Virus record (IMG/VR): IMGVR_UViG_3300036832_000786
Location: 48,651 to 112,650 of that record
DNA from: a virus
Strand: one strand, 5' to 3'
Length of the DNA stretch: 64,000 nt
The translations under genes and the position numbers were made by a program. The notes under the pieces are model-generated. The model did not search any database and had not been told where the DNA came from. It was given only the letters and a program-made list of their open reading frames with translations. Shown piece by piece: positions 32,103 through 41,399 of this stretch; within the stretch, counting starts at the first letter, position 1, and every line of letters begins with the position of its first letter.

Positions 32103-32328
32103 GAGAGAGCCGGGTTGCCGGTATTGCGGACGCACCAATGTACCGGGTTTCTTTGCGAGAGAACAACACGGCGACCAAGTCACCGCGTGGTTTTTGTGTC
32201 AACGGTGTAATAACGCTATGTACGAAGAGATGATGGCGGAACAGCGCGCCGAAGAAGAGTTCTTTGGTGACGCGACCCCGGAAGAGCGCGAGGCGTTTTT
32301 AGAGAGTCTCGATCAGATGAAACAGTGA
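32092..32328 (+). CDS. Small zinc-finger protein
   Basis: 78 residues from ATG 32092; GAGG lies six bases upstream. CRYCGRTNVPGFFAREQHGD and FLCQRCNNAMYEE give two CxxC pairs separated by about 25 residues, a treble-clef or zinc-ribbon arrangement, followed by an acidic helix. Function unknown. Confidence 0.6.
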   Translation: MTAEREPGCRYCGRTNVPGFFAREQHGDQVTAWFLCQRCNNAMYEEMMAEQRAEEEFFGDATPEEREAFLESLDQMKQ

Positions 32329-32334
32329 GGCGAG

Positions 32335-32399
32335 CCGGTCACCTTCTTAGAGGTGACTGGTTTCTGTGCGGGAGTGCCCGCCTAATTGAGCGCACAGTG
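32335..32399 (+). promoter_or_regulatory. Hairpins, possible weak terminator
   Basis: GTCACCT (32338-32344) / AGGTGAC (32351-32357) with loop TCTTAG, followed by GGTTTCTG: a seven-bp hairpin with a short T-rich tail. A second structure follows, CTGTGCG...CGCACAG, with an inner GCGGG-AGTG-CCCGC. The 113 bases from 32329 to 32441 hold no gene. Confidence 0.4.
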
Positions 32400-32441
32400 C
32401 CTACGCGGTAGCGGGCCGGTGGTAGGTGTTGAGAGGTACCG

Positions 32442-32540
32442 ATGAACGAACAGCCGAGCCGCTTGGTATTTTGGTGTATCATCGCGGCGATCGTTGTGGT
32501 TGTGTCAGGCACCGTCATCTTTTGGATGTATGGCCAATGA
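32442..32540 (+). CDS. 32-residue membrane microprotein
   Basis: ATG 32442 with GAGAGGTACCG upstream. Residues 8-29 (LVFWCIIAAIVVVVSGTVIF) form one hydrophobic helix. Its TGA overlaps the ATG of the 1,593-residue polyvalent gene, so it may couple its translation. Confidence 0.5.
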   Translation: MNEQPSRLVFWCIIAAIVVVVSGTVIFWMYGQ

Positions 32541-35500
32541 TTTATCTGCATTTGCGTGACGGTGTCTACAAGGTTAGGGATCAGAGCGCACTGCCGGTGC
32601 CGCTCGATCCCGATCTGTTGTTCCTGGCCGAGAACGCCAAGCAGCAAAACATCATCCAGGAACTCTACCGGGTGCAGATGGAGCGTAACCGCTCGCGCGG
32701 GCCATTTGGTGACGCTGGTGAGTGGAAGGAAGAGGAACACAAACGTAGCAAGGGTGGGCAGTTCCAGACACTGTACCATGTCACCCCAACCAAAAATAAG
32801 CGGTCCATCATGAAGAACGGGCTGCAACGGTTCAAAACCTCGCAGTGGGTCAAGGCCGGGAGCGGCGAGCGTTACGGTGGTGGCGAGGTGTATGCGTTCG
32901 AGCATCCGAGCGACGCGATCCGCTGGGCCGCGCGGATGGATTGGGATTTACACAAAGCGACCGGCACCGGCAAGATCAGTATGGTGCACTTCACCCCACC
33001 GCCGGAAAGCGAGTGGGAAGAAGACCCGTCCGACCCGCTGAGTCACGCAGGAAGCAAGGGACGCTGGTTTAAATCACAGGCAGCGGTTCCCGCCAAACAT
33101 ATCACCAAGTTCGAACCGGTGACGCGTGAGCATATGCGGCGACTGGTACAGGGTGACGCTGCCGAGTTCAAGGAAGACGAACACCCGCGTGACGAGGACG
33201 GGAAGTTTACTGCGGGGCACCGCGCGGGTAGCAGGCGGCAGCAAGAGGTACCGTCTGTCATCGAGAAGCCGGAACCGTCACCGTCCGCGCCACCAGCAAC
33301 CGCTGAAAGCTACGCGCCGAGTACAGACACCCATATCTGGATGTCGGCGCGCGGTTACGAGTACAGTGGTTACGACAAGCTAAGCGAGGAGTTCCTGTAC
33401 CGTAGCGGTGACGGTGGTGTTGTTGCGATCCCGCGCTCTGAGGAAAACAGTAACTTCCCGAGGTGGCGTTACAAGTCATCGACCACCAAGTTGTGGAAGA
33501 CCGGCGAATCCTGGAGCGAGTTAAACGATTTGCTGCATGATGACATGGCAAAGAAGAGCGGTGACATGCCGCCGGACATGAAAAAGTACGCGGAACCGTT
33601 CTTTAGGCGCAAGGATTTCGCGCTCGATCACTTTGAGCCGAAGTGGGATACCTGGGTTTACAAGAACAACAATGCCGATACCAAGGTTGAGATAAGAGCG
33701 CCGTTTCGCAAGGGCGGCGATGTGCGTTGGGAACATCTGACACCGCAGGGTAACTTCAACGGTGAAGGTTGGGATGCGCTCGACGATCACTTGTCGGAGT
33801 ATGTGGAGACACCAGAAGGTCAGGCGCACACCATCACCGGGCGTGACGTGCAACAGAAGCTCAAAGAACACGGGTTTGATCTGACCGCCGAGCGATCCGG
33901 CAATGTCGAGTTACACAACAAGGATGGTGACAGAATTGTTGTGTCTTACAGTAGCCGCCAGTCGGCTGACGATGTCGGGCCGAGCGAGATACGCTGGACA
34001 ATCCGGCCCAAGGAAAGCGTGGGTACTGTTGCTGGTACCGGTTGGGAGTCGCTGACTGAAAAGTTACAGCATTTACCGGAACTGCATGTCGAGGCAACGC
34101 AGAAGTACGAAGCCAATAAAAAGCACTACACGGAAATCGGTAACGATATGATCAAGAGCCTGGGTTACACCCCCGGCAAGCTCACTGTCACCGATGATGA
34201 GTACAATTTCACCCTTAACGGGATACCGGGCAAAGCTGCCGGTAGCGCCGACTTAGTCACCGGAGAAGTTACACTCTACGCGCACCAGTTGACTGGGTAC
34301 AACGATAGTACACTGCGTGGTATCCTGGCGCATGAGATTATGCACCAAAAGTTCCAGAACGTACTCAACGAGTACCGCAAGGAACGTGACGAGGTACACG
34401 CCGACCAGCGTAACCCGCCGGGTGAGGGAGGCTACGCGCCGAGGTATGTGATCAAGCCGGATGACGAACTGCGTGAAGAGTTCGCCCCGGATTATCCGGT
34501 GTACGCGGTGATGGAACCGTTACTCGGTTTTAGTCACAACAACATGGACAAGTTGGCCAAGACCGATGGTGTCACTGCGTACAGCCGTGATTGGTGGAAG
34601 GCGCATAGGAACAACACTGCGACCTGGGAACAGGCGTATCATGAGACACTCGCCGAGATATCAAATCTCGAAGTGACCGACCCGGCAGAGTACAAGAAGG
34701 TGGCGAAGCCGTGGCGTGACTTGCACAAGGCGGTTGTGACACTCTACCGGGATCGCGAACGTCGCGCGTGGAACCGCGCGGAGCATCTCTCCGAGCGCGA
34801 ATCCTGGCGCAAGGGAATCGAGCCAGTTGGTGCGACAGAATCAAAAACGATGAGCGCGGCTGCACCGTCTGGTGCCGCGCCAGCGCCGACACCCGGCAAG
34901 GTGGCCGGGTTACCGGAGGGACAGTTACCGCATCAACTGGAACGGTTTACCGAGCGGTATGACCTGTCGGCAACCAGGGTACCAAAGCGAAACTTTGAGT
35001 CCGGTGACCGTTACGAGGTGCTGATAAAAGCACCAGCACCATCGCATATTAAGGAGGTCGGCGAAGGTCGGCGAACGGAACAGTATGATCCGTCACTTGC
35101 TGAAACCTTTGTGCAAGACCCCGACGAGCCGCTTCTGCGGCGCGAAGTCGCGCGGATCAAACCAGGACTCCCTGACGAGATACCGCTGACCAAAGACCCG
35201 AACCTGATGTATCGCGGTATTTCGTCCGGTGAGTACGAACACTTTCTGAAGACCGGCAAGATCAAGTCACAACAGGAATACAATATTGGTTCGGAACAGG
35301 AAGGGCTGACGTATTGGGCGACTGATCCGCGTTCGGCTGAGAGTTACGCGAACGGGTTCGCCCCGCCGCAGTATAAGCCGACATTTGAACACCCGTGCTA
35401 TGTGTTGGTAGCGCGCCGCGCCTCACCCGAAGATATGCGCAAGGTAAAGGGTACCGGTGACAACGAGCTTGGTGTCACGCGTGCAGTTGATAGGGATGAA

Positions 35501-37318
35501 GTTACCGAGGTGTGGCGTGGGCGTGTCGCGGCAATGCGTGTTGGTAACTATGACGTAGTTGAGCGGGATGGTTACCTACACATGAGTAGTGGCTCGAACC
35601 CGTCTGCCTGGGTGGTGTGGGAAAAGGTGGCGACGGCGACTGGTGACCGTGCGCCGTTTAAGGAGGAAGAAGTCAATCGTAACATGGCGAAGGGGCACGA
35701 AGGCGAGTTCGCGTCACAGGGTGGTGGTACAAAAACCACGCCAAAGGAAGAGAAACAGAGAGTAGGAGTGTCACCGAAGGCGACGCGCGGCAAGCAGAAC
35801 AAGCTACTAAAAGGTTCCGCGCCAAATAGTCACCCGGCGACAATCTCGACTCGCCGCCCGACCCATGTCAAAGCGGTGGAGGGTGACGAATACCGCCGTG
35901 TCGATCTCGATGCGATGAAGCTGGACGCCGACAATTTCAAGCACGATGTCGAGTTGTTCAAGAACGCAGAACAGTACCCAAACTTCCGGCCCGGTGAACT
36001 CAAAGGGACACCGGATAAACAGGCGCGCACGATTATCGATCACATGAAAAAGAACCTGCGGTTCCTCTACGAACAAGCCCCCGAAAAGGTCCGCACCGAG
36101 GGTCATAAATGGTACGAAGGCGCGCATCGACTCGCGCAAGAGGATGCCGATAAGTATAAGTTACCGGTACAGTCGGTGGTTGGTGTCTATGCTGCGTTGT
36201 CACCACAGAACCTGTGGGACATGAATGTGCATCAGGCGAAAGTGGTACTTGATACCTACTTCAACCACCAGGACACCAAATGGGACGACAAGATGTCCGA
36301 TACTGGCAAGGCGATCTGGATTGCCAAAAAGATACCGGAGTCACCGCAGGCGGCAAAGAACGCCGCGCAGAAGGAAGCCTTGTACAACATGATCAAGGGC
36401 AAGACCCTGGCGGAAATGAAGACCCCGGTGCAGAAGGCGATGTGGATCAGGACTTACGATCAGGCACACAACAAGCGTAGCTTTGATGCACTCAGCCCAG
36501 ATGGTCGGGTGATCGGTACCTATTTGACCGACAAGGGTAAGCCCACCACAAACGCGTGGCACACAACCGGCTCCATCGCCAATGCGATCATCTCGCTAGA
36601 GTCAAATGGTGACCGAGATATTATCAGTCCGGCGATGGGTAACCAGCACAAGGTGCGTTCCTTTTACAACAACATCCTCGATCCTGATAGTGACAACGAT
36701 GATGTAACAATGGACACGCATGCGGTTGGCGCGGCGTTACTGTCACCAATGGGACAGTCGCACACTGCGGTGATGCATTCGTTGGGATCAAAACCCGCGA
36801 CGGCGGCGGATGCTCGTCGGTTGCATTATGTGGCACCAACCAGTAACTCTTTGACCGGGATGAGCGGTACCTATCCGCTGTTCGCCGAGGCGAACCGTGA
36901 GTTGGCCAAAGAGTTGGGAATCAAGCCGCGTGTGCTACAGTCGATCACTTGGGAAGCCAAGCGCCGTCTGTTTGACCGTCACCTGACCAAGGAAGCTGCG
37001 CAGAGTGTTTATGCGGCGTGGCGCGACTACCACAATGGCAAGGCCAGCCTGGAGGACACCCAGAAGAAGATCGTCCGGCTCGCTGGGGGCTTCTCTAAGG
37101 GGCAGGAGGGTACCAGTGAAAACGATGAGCGAGCAACTAATAGAGACGCTGCGCGAGGCCGGGCTACCGGTGACGCGCGAAAACTACATTCTCCTGAACT
37201 GGGGGTCCGAGCCACCCGACCCTTGGACACCGGAGGACGAGGACGAGCTACCCGAAGAGTTGCAGATGGGGCGCGACTCGTCTGGCAAAACGCACGATTC
37301 GCCGTGTTCTTGCGCTAG
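32537..37318 (+). CDS. Giant polyvalent protein: two ADP-ribosyltransferase-like domains and a metallopeptidase motif
   Basis: 1,593 residues from ATG 32537 (ATGA overlap); the longer upstream frame lacks an SD and crosses another gene. Modules: an ART-like fold at about 78-195 (LYHVTPTKNKRSIMKNGL, GEVYAFEHPSDAIRWA); the marker DEHPRDEDGKFTAG at about 212-227; a zinc-metallopeptidase helix LRGILAHEIMHQKF (HExxH, about 595). A second ART-like domain lies at about 890-1020 (LMYRGISSGEYEHFL, LTYWATDPRSAESYA, DEVTEVW). A marker GHEGEFASQGGG follows near 1050, then a helical domain at about 1155-1515 with VVGVYAALSPQNLWDMN. The order resembles phage polyvalent proteins thought to be packaged and delivered into the host. 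ADP-ribosylation of host targets is a plausible role, unproven. Confidence 0.75.
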   Translation: MIYLHLRDGVYKVRDQSALPVPLDPDLLFLAENAKQQNIIQELYRVQMERNRSRGPFGDAGEWKEEEHKRSKGGQFQTLYHVTPTKNKRSIMKNGLQRFKTSQWVKAGSGERYGGGEVYAFEHPSDAIRWAARMDWDLHKATGTGKISMVHFTPPPESEWEEDPSDPLSHAGSKGRWFKSQAAVPAKHITKFEPVTREHMRRLVQGDAAEFKEDEHPRDEDGKFTAGHRAGSRRQQEVPSVIEKPEPSPSAPPATAESYAPSTDTHIWMSARGYEYSGYDKLSEEFLYRSGDGGVVAIPRSEENSNFPRWRYKSSTTKLWKTGESWSELNDLLHDDMAKKSGDMPPDMKKYAEPFFRRKDFALDHFEPKWDTWVYKNNNADTKVEIRAPFRKGGDVRWEHLTPQGNFNGEGWDALDDHLSEYVETPEGQAHTITGRDVQQKLKEHGFDLTAERSGNVELHNKDGDRIVVSYSSRQSADDVGPSEIRWTIRPKESVGTVAGTGWESLTEKLQHLPELHVEATQKYEANKKHYTEIGNDMIKSLGYTPGKLTVTDDEYNFTLNGIPGKAAGSADLVTGEVTLYAHQLTGYNDSTLRGILAHEIMHQKFQNVLNEYRKERDEVHADQRNPPGEGGYAPRYVIKPDDELREEFAPDYPVYAVMEPLLGFSHNNMDKLAKTDGVTAYSRDWWKAHRNNTATWEQAYHETLAEISNLEVTDPAEYKKVAKPWRDLHKAVVTLYRDRERRAWNRAEHLSERESWRKGIEPVGATESKTMSAAAPSGAAPAPTPGKVAGLPEGQLPHQLERFTERYDLSATRVPKRNFESGDRYEVLIKAPAPSHIKEVGEGRRTEQYDPSLAETFVQDPDEPLLRREVARIKPGLPDEIPLTKDPNLMYRGISSGEYEHFLKTGKIKSQQEYNIGSEQEGLTYWATDPRSAESYANGFAPPQYKPTFEHPCYVLVARRASPEDMRKVKGTGDNELGVTRAVDRDEVTEVWRGRVAAMRVGNYDVVERDGYLHMSSGSNPSAWVVWEKVATATGDRAPFKEEEVNRNMAKGHEGEFASQGGGTKTTPKEEKQRVGVSPKATRGKQNKLLKGSAPNSHPATISTRRPTHVKAVEGDEYRRVDLDAMKLDADNFKHDVELFKNAEQYPNFRPGELKGTPDKQARTIIDHMKKNLRFLYEQAPEKVRTEGHKWYEGAHRLAQEDADKYKLPVQSVVGVYAALSPQNLWDMNVHQAKVVLDTYFNHQDTKWDDKMSDTGKAIWIAKKIPESPQAAKNAAQKEALYNMIKGKTLAEMKTPVQKAMWIRTYDQAHNKRSFDALSPDGRVIGTYLTDKGKPTTNAWHTTGSIANAIISLESNGDRDIISPAMGNQHKVRSFYNNILDPDSDNDDVTMDTHAVGAALLSPMGQSHTAVMHSLGSKPATAADARRLHYVAPTSNSLTGMSGTYPLFAEANRELAKELGIKPRVLQSITWEAKRRLFDRHLTKEAAQSVYAAWRDYHNGKASLEDTQKKIVRLAGGFSKGQEGTSENDERATNRDAARGRATGDARKLHSPELGVRATRPLDTGGRGRATRRVADGARLVWQNARFAVFLR

Positions 37319-37343
37319 GTGCCGCCGTCATGCTCACCCATGA
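37116..37343 (+). CDS. Small acidic protein overlapping the end of the giant gene
   Basis: GTG 37116 lies five bases after GGAGGG; ATG 37125 is the alternative. The product KTMSEQLIETLREAGLPVTR...NYILLNWG, then PEDEDELPEELQM and a CxC/CRR end, has a convincing protein-like pattern and resembles small phage proteins found beside head genes. It overlaps the last 200 bases of the giant gene in another frame, where the giant protein becomes unusually Arg-rich. Function unknown. Confidence 0.6.
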   Translation: MKTMSEQLIETLREAGLPVTRENYILLNWGSEPPDPWTPEDEDELPEELQMGRDSSGKTHDSPCSCARCRRHAHP

Positions 37344-38169
37344 TTTCTACGTCACCGAACAGCTTGGCCCGCAACAGGCAATGACACCAGAGGGCTTTCT
37401 GGTGGTCAAAGCGGTGCCGCTGGCGCGCACCGGCAAGCAGCTTTATTCGGACAAGGAGATTCCGATCAAGGGTGACGCTCAGGGCAAGATCATTATCGAT
37501 CGCGACCCGGATGAGGTGTTCCGGCCGCAGACCATTGCCTCATTGCAAGGCAAGCCGATCACCCTCGACCACCCGATGGATGACGTAAACCCTGACAATT
37601 ATCATGAGTTGGCGGTTGGTCACGTCCTCAACCCGCGCCGGGGTACGGGCGTCTTTGATCACCTGTTGATCGGTGACCTAATGATTCATGACAAAAAGGC
37701 GATCGAAGCCATAAGGAATAAGTTGCTACGTGAGGTGTCTGTGGGCTATAGAGCGAATTATCAGGAGACTGGTGACGCTCGCGGACGCCAGACTGACATT
37801 CTGTGCAATCACCTCGCGCTCGTCAAGGACGGGCGTTGCGGTGTCGTCTGCCGGATCGGGGATAAGGCTTTCTTTTCGTTCACCGACACCGAAGACGGTG
37901 ACGACAGCAAGCTGGAGCACTCGGAGGTAAACTACGAGTCTGATGCAGAGGGACCGGACCATTGCGGCATCTGCACTCATTACGAAGGTCACGCCTGTGA
38001 CATCGTTAAACCACCCATCGTCCCTGAAGGGTGGTGCAACCGCTTCGACGCTTCCGTCCGCAGCCGCAAAATTGCCAATACCGGGGATTGGTCCCGTGTC
38101 AACGAGGTCGGCGAGATATACCAGCGCCGCCGGGCGAAACGTGGGCGACACGTCCATATCCATGTTTGA
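37330..38169 (+). CDS. DUF2213-type prohead-protease-like protein with HiPIP-like Cys motif
   Basis: 279 residues. AMTPEGFLVVKAVPLARTGKQ, LQGKPITLDHPMDDVNPDNY, EVSVGYRANYQETGD and NHLALVKDGRCG match DUF2213 proteins, the candidate capsid maturation proteases of this head type. After residue 205 comes CGICTHYEGHACDI...EGWCNRF, a four-Cys pattern ending in GWC as in high-potential iron-sulfur proteins. The protein ends RGRHVHIHV. It lies before the candidate scaffold and capsid genes, as expected for a protease. Whether the Cys motif binds Fe-S or zinc is unknown. Confidence 0.75.
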   Translation: MLTHDFYVTEQLGPQQAMTPEGFLVVKAVPLARTGKQLYSDKEIPIKGDAQGKIIIDRDPDEVFRPQTIASLQGKPITLDHPMDDVNPDNYHELAVGHVLNPRRGTGVFDHLLIGDLMIHDKKAIEAIRNKLLREVSVGYRANYQETGDARGRQTDILCNHLALVKDGRCGVVCRIGDKAFFSFTDTEDGDDSKLEHSEVNYESDAEGPDHCGICTHYEGHACDIVKPPIVPEGWCNRFDASVRSRKIANTGDWSRVNEVGEIYQRRRAKRGRHVHIHV

Positions 38170-38185
38170 GGAAAGGGGTTGACCT

Positions 38186-39166
38186 ATGGCGAGAACAGCA
38201 TGGCTGGACCGTATGGTGCGCCGGGTTCGTGATGCGGACACCGAAGAGGAAGCCCGCGAGGCGACCAAGGACTTTATCGATCCGACCGGCGCGCCAAACG
38301 GCGGCGGCGGTCCTGATGACGGTGACACTCATATCCATCTCCACATGGGCAAAGGTGGCGAAGCGGGAGGCGCAGGTATGGCAGGGGATGACGACCCGCC
38401 GATTGATACGGGTGCTGGCGGGCAGCCGGATATCCAGCAACTCGCTGCCGCCGTTGCCGAATTGTTGCAACGTGTCGAGCAACTTGAAGGCGGCGGCGGC
38501 AACGGTGGCGGGGAAAACGGTGACGACGGCGAGGATGTCGAACTGGAAGACCCGGAAACCAAGGATCGACGGAGGTTCCGTATGCGGCGCGGTGACGCCA
38601 TGACGCGTGATGATGACATTCCGGTGCCGGAACGCCTGGGTGAGGATATGGTCGGCGAAACCGATCTGCCCGGTCTGGAAGACCTGAAGCAGGGTGGTTC
38701 CACGGGTGACCGTCGCCGCTACCGTGATTACGCGCGGACCCACGATTCGGCGGATGCCGAAGACCTGTGGAGTGACACGATGGCGGCGGCCGAGATTCTT
38801 CAACCCGGTGTCAAGGTTCCGACCTTTGATGCGCGGTTGACACTCGAAAGTACCGCACGCCGTCTGTGCGCGTTCCGCCGCCGGGTGCTCGATCACGCGC
38901 TGAGTGACGACAACACTAAGGCGATCATCCACGACGCGATCGGCACGATCGACACCAAGACGCTGACTTGTGACAGTGTCAAAATGGCGTTCAATGCTGC
39001 CGCCGCCCAGGTTCGCGTGCTCAATCGTGGCGGTATGACCCGGCAGGCGGTGACGCGTGACAGTGGGAACGGTGTCGCCCGGCGCGGCCCACCGACAATT
39101 TCCGAGATGAACGCGCAAGCCAAAGAGTTCTGGAACACCCGGAACACCAACGGCGCAACGCGGTAA
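38186..39166 (+). CDS. Candidate scaffolding protein
   Basis: 326 residues from ATG 38186. The N-terminal half is acidic and Gly-rich with THIHLHMGKGG and a helical segment (DIQQLAAAVAELLQRVEQLE, coiled-coil type). The C-terminal half contains conserved-looking helices (RLCAFRRRVLDHALSDDNTK) and a basic end (AQAKEFWNTRN). An acidic coiled-coil protein between a protease-like and a major capsid gene is typically the scaffold. The assignment rests mostly on position. Confidence 0.5.
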   Translation: MARTAWLDRMVRRVRDADTEEEAREATKDFIDPTGAPNGGGGPDDGDTHIHLHMGKGGEAGGAGMAGDDDPPIDTGAGGQPDIQQLAAAVAELLQRVEQLEGGGGNGGGENGDDGEDVELEDPETKDRRRFRMRRGDAMTRDDDIPVPERLGEDMVGETDLPGLEDLKQGGSTGDRRRYRDYARTHDSADAEDLWSDTMAAAEILQPGVKVPTFDARLTLESTARRLCAFRRRVLDHALSDDNTKAIIHDAIGTIDTKTLTCDSVKMAFNAAAAQVRVLNRGGMTRQAVTRDSGNGVARRGPPTISEMNAQAKEFWNTRNTNGATR

Positions 39167-39196
39167 CAGTCACTTTTCGGGTAACAGGAGGGCGCG

Positions 39197-39715
39197 ATGC
39201 CTGATAGTGTTTTCACGTTCCGCATGCCAGCCGGTATTCCTGGCGAATGCAGCCGGTTCAATGTCATCGGCACCACGATCAAGCCGGAAAACCAGAACAG
39301 TACCACACCGTTCACCCTGTTCGGCCAAGTCGGTACCATTGACGCCAACGGGGCGCGCCCCGTCCTGGCGACAGACACCGCGATCCCGCCAGTGGTCGGT
39401 ATCGCGGTGCGTCCGTTCCCGACCAGTGACATGACAGTGGCACTGCCGGGTGTGGTACCTTTTGGTCCCGGTGTTCCCGCGCCACGCGGTGTGATCGATA
39501 TCATGTACCGTGGTTATGTCACCATGAAGCTCAACGGTGCCACGGCGGCAGCGAAGGGCGGCGCGGTGTACGTGTACTACGCCGCCTCTGCCGGTTCCCA
39601 TGTCCAGGCCGGGATCGAAGCGGCGAGCGGTGCCAATCTGTGGCTGTTGACCGGTGCCTATTTCTCTGGCCCGGCCGACGCCCAAGGCAACGTCGAGATC
39701 GCATTCCACATTTAA
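39197..39715 (+). CDS. Capsid cement/decoration protein
   Basis: 172 residues, with AACAGGAGGGCGCG upstream. It is beta-rich without long helices: FTFRMPAGIPGECSRFNVIG, VVGIAVRPFPTSDM, GVIDIMYRGYVTMKLNG. The pattern is that of phage structural cement proteins (Gp24-like), encoded directly before the major capsid protein. It would stabilise the expanded head at capsomer interfaces. Confidence 0.7.
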   Translation: MPDSVFTFRMPAGIPGECSRFNVIGTTIKPENQNSTTPFTLFGQVGTIDANGARPVLATDTAIPPVVGIAVRPFPTSDMTVALPGVVPFGPGVPAPRGVIDIMYRGYVTMKLNGATAAAKGGAVYVYYAASAGSHVQAGIEAASGANLWLLTGAYFSGPADAQGNVEIAFHI

Positions 39716-39757
39716 GGTTATGGGGTGACCACCCTGCGATAGAGGAGGGGTAACAAA

Positions 39758-40807
39758 ATGTACGCTCATCAGATGGCGAGCGCGGTAAACGGCGGGTGGC
39801 CAACCCTCGACCGTGCCTACAGTTACACCGATGCCGCAGACGGTAGTGTTCGTACCGTGGACTCTGCGGGTGCCTTTTTGGTGAACGAACTGGAACGGCT
39901 CGACCCGACCTTGCACATGCCGCTGGCGGCGGTGACTTGGTCGCGTGACATCGATCTTCGCGAAGATGTCACGATCGCGGATGAGTCGGCGAGCTTCACC
40001 AACAGTACCTTTGCCGCGCCCGGCGGTATTGTTCCCGCCGGTATTAACTGGGGCGGTAAGGTGTCAACCGCGATCGCCGGTATCGCCACCGATATCAATA
40101 AGACCGCGCAGCCGTTGAACCTCTGGGAAATGGAACTCAAATACTCCATCCCGGAACTCGAGTCCGCGATCAAGGTCGGCCGACCTATTGATCAGCAAAA
40201 GTTTGAGGGATTAAACCTCAAACATCAAATGGACATCGATCAGGTTGTGTACGTGGGTGACTCCACGATGCAGATGACCGGGTTCTACAACAACGCGAGT
40301 ATCACGGTGAATACCGCCGTGGCGGGCGGTGGCGGCTCGACCAAGTGGTCGGGTAAGACACCGGCAGAAATCCTCGCCGATGTGAACACGGTTCTGACCA
40401 ACACCTGGGCCGCGAGCGGTTACTCGGTGATCCCCGATCGCTTGATTGTTCCCCCGGCGCAGTACGGTGTCCTGATCTCGCAGGTTGTCAGTGCCGCTGG
40501 TAACATTTCGACCTTGAAGTTCCTCGAAGAGAACAACCTCGCTGCGCAGCGCGGTGGCAAGCTCGAAATCTATCCGTGCAAGTGGGGCATCGGCATGGGT
40601 GCCGGTGGTACACCGCAGGTATTGGGCACTGTCGATCGGATGATCGCCTACAGCAAAGACCCGCTGCGGGCGCGCTACCCGATGACACCGCTGCAAAAGA
40701 CGCCGATCCAATACCAGGGCATATATCACGTTACAACCTACTACTGCCGCCTGGGGCAGATGGAAGTGATATACCCGTCCACCTTCAGCTACCTCGACGG
40801 CATCTAA
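39758..40807 (+). CDS. Major capsid protein (DUF2184 / GpE-like)
   Basis: 349 residues, with GAGGAGGGGTAAC upstream. Segments INKTAQPLNLWEMELKYSIP, ELESAIKVGRPIDQQKFEGL, LNLKHQMDIDQVVYVGDSTM, GYSVIPDRLIVPPAQYGVL and YQGIYHVTTYYCRLGQMEVI match DUF2184 major capsid proteins, with an HK97 fold. Length, composition and position after the cement gene agree. No N-terminal cleavage site can be assigned from sequence alone. Confidence 0.85.
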   Translation: MYAHQMASAVNGGWPTLDRAYSYTDAADGSVRTVDSAGAFLVNELERLDPTLHMPLAAVTWSRDIDLREDVTIADESASFTNSTFAAPGGIVPAGINWGGKVSTAIAGIATDINKTAQPLNLWEMELKYSIPELESAIKVGRPIDQQKFEGLNLKHQMDIDQVVYVGDSTMQMTGFYNNASITVNTAVAGGGGSTKWSGKTPAEILADVNTVLTNTWAASGYSVIPDRLIVPPAQYGVLISQVVSAAGNISTLKFLEENNLAAQRGGKLEIYPCKWGIGMGAGGTPQVLGTVDRMIAYSKDPLRARYPMTPLQKTPIQYQGIYHVTTYYCRLGQMEVIYPSTFSYLDGI

Positions 40808-40864
40808 ACGGAACCGTCACTGAGGGTTACGGGTTAGCAGGTTAGTCACTAAGGAGGGCTGGTC

Positions 40865-41392
40865 ATGCCTGATACGGTTTTTGTCACCAACCGCACGGTT
40901 GTGCAGTTGCCCGCGACACCCGACAACCCGGATGGTGGCGTGGTGGTGTTGGAGCCGGGACTCAACGAGGTGCCGGACTACGCAGCGAAGGCACCGTTCC
41001 TCGTCAATCTGGCGCGTGTCTCCGCGCCCGAAGTCAAGCAGGCTCAGGCTGACGCTGAGGCTGCGAAGAAGGTTCTTGAGTCACAAGCACAGGCTTCTCA
41101 AGCGGTTGCCGAGGCACAGAAGGCGAACCTTGACGCCAAGATGAAGGCGGGCGAGGATTGGGCCGGAAAACGTCAAGCGGCGATGGATAAAGGGTTACCG
41201 TTCGCTGAGCCGCACCCCGATCCGGTGACCGAACAGTCTATTGTGCTGACCTCGCCGCCGCACGTTTACTCTGCCGCCGGGTTTATCGGCAAAGCCGAGC
41301 CGCTTGGTGGTGGTGCCGGTGGTGCGGCGCAACACGCGCCCCGTGTCACACCCGACACTGGTGAACATCACGGGGGCCGCGCCACCAAGTAG
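40865..41392 (+). CDS. Hypothetical head-region protein
   Basis: 175 residues, SD AAGGAGGG. The start PDTVFVTNRTVVQLPATP and VVVLEPGLNEVPDYAAKAPF looks folded; residues about 60-105 are an Ala/Gln/Glu-rich coiled coil (QADAEAAKKVLESQAQAS); the Gly/His-rich C-terminus is probably disordered. Unknown function; may be a head or connector accessory. Confidence 0.55.
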   Translation: MPDTVFVTNRTVVQLPATPDNPDGGVVVLEPGLNEVPDYAAKAPFLVNLARVSAPEVKQAQADAEAAKKVLESQAQASQAVAEAQKANLDAKMKAGEDWAGKRQAAMDKGLPFAEPHPDPVTEQSIVLTSPPHVYSAAGFIGKAEPLGGGAGGAAQHAPRVTPDTGEHHGGRATK

Positions 41393-41399
41393 GTGACCA

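Noticed and set aside
32426-32536. Upstream start for the giant protein
   Set aside because: The extension crosses the membrane microprotein at 32442 in another frame and is not protein-like; ATG 32537 has the usual ATGA overlap.
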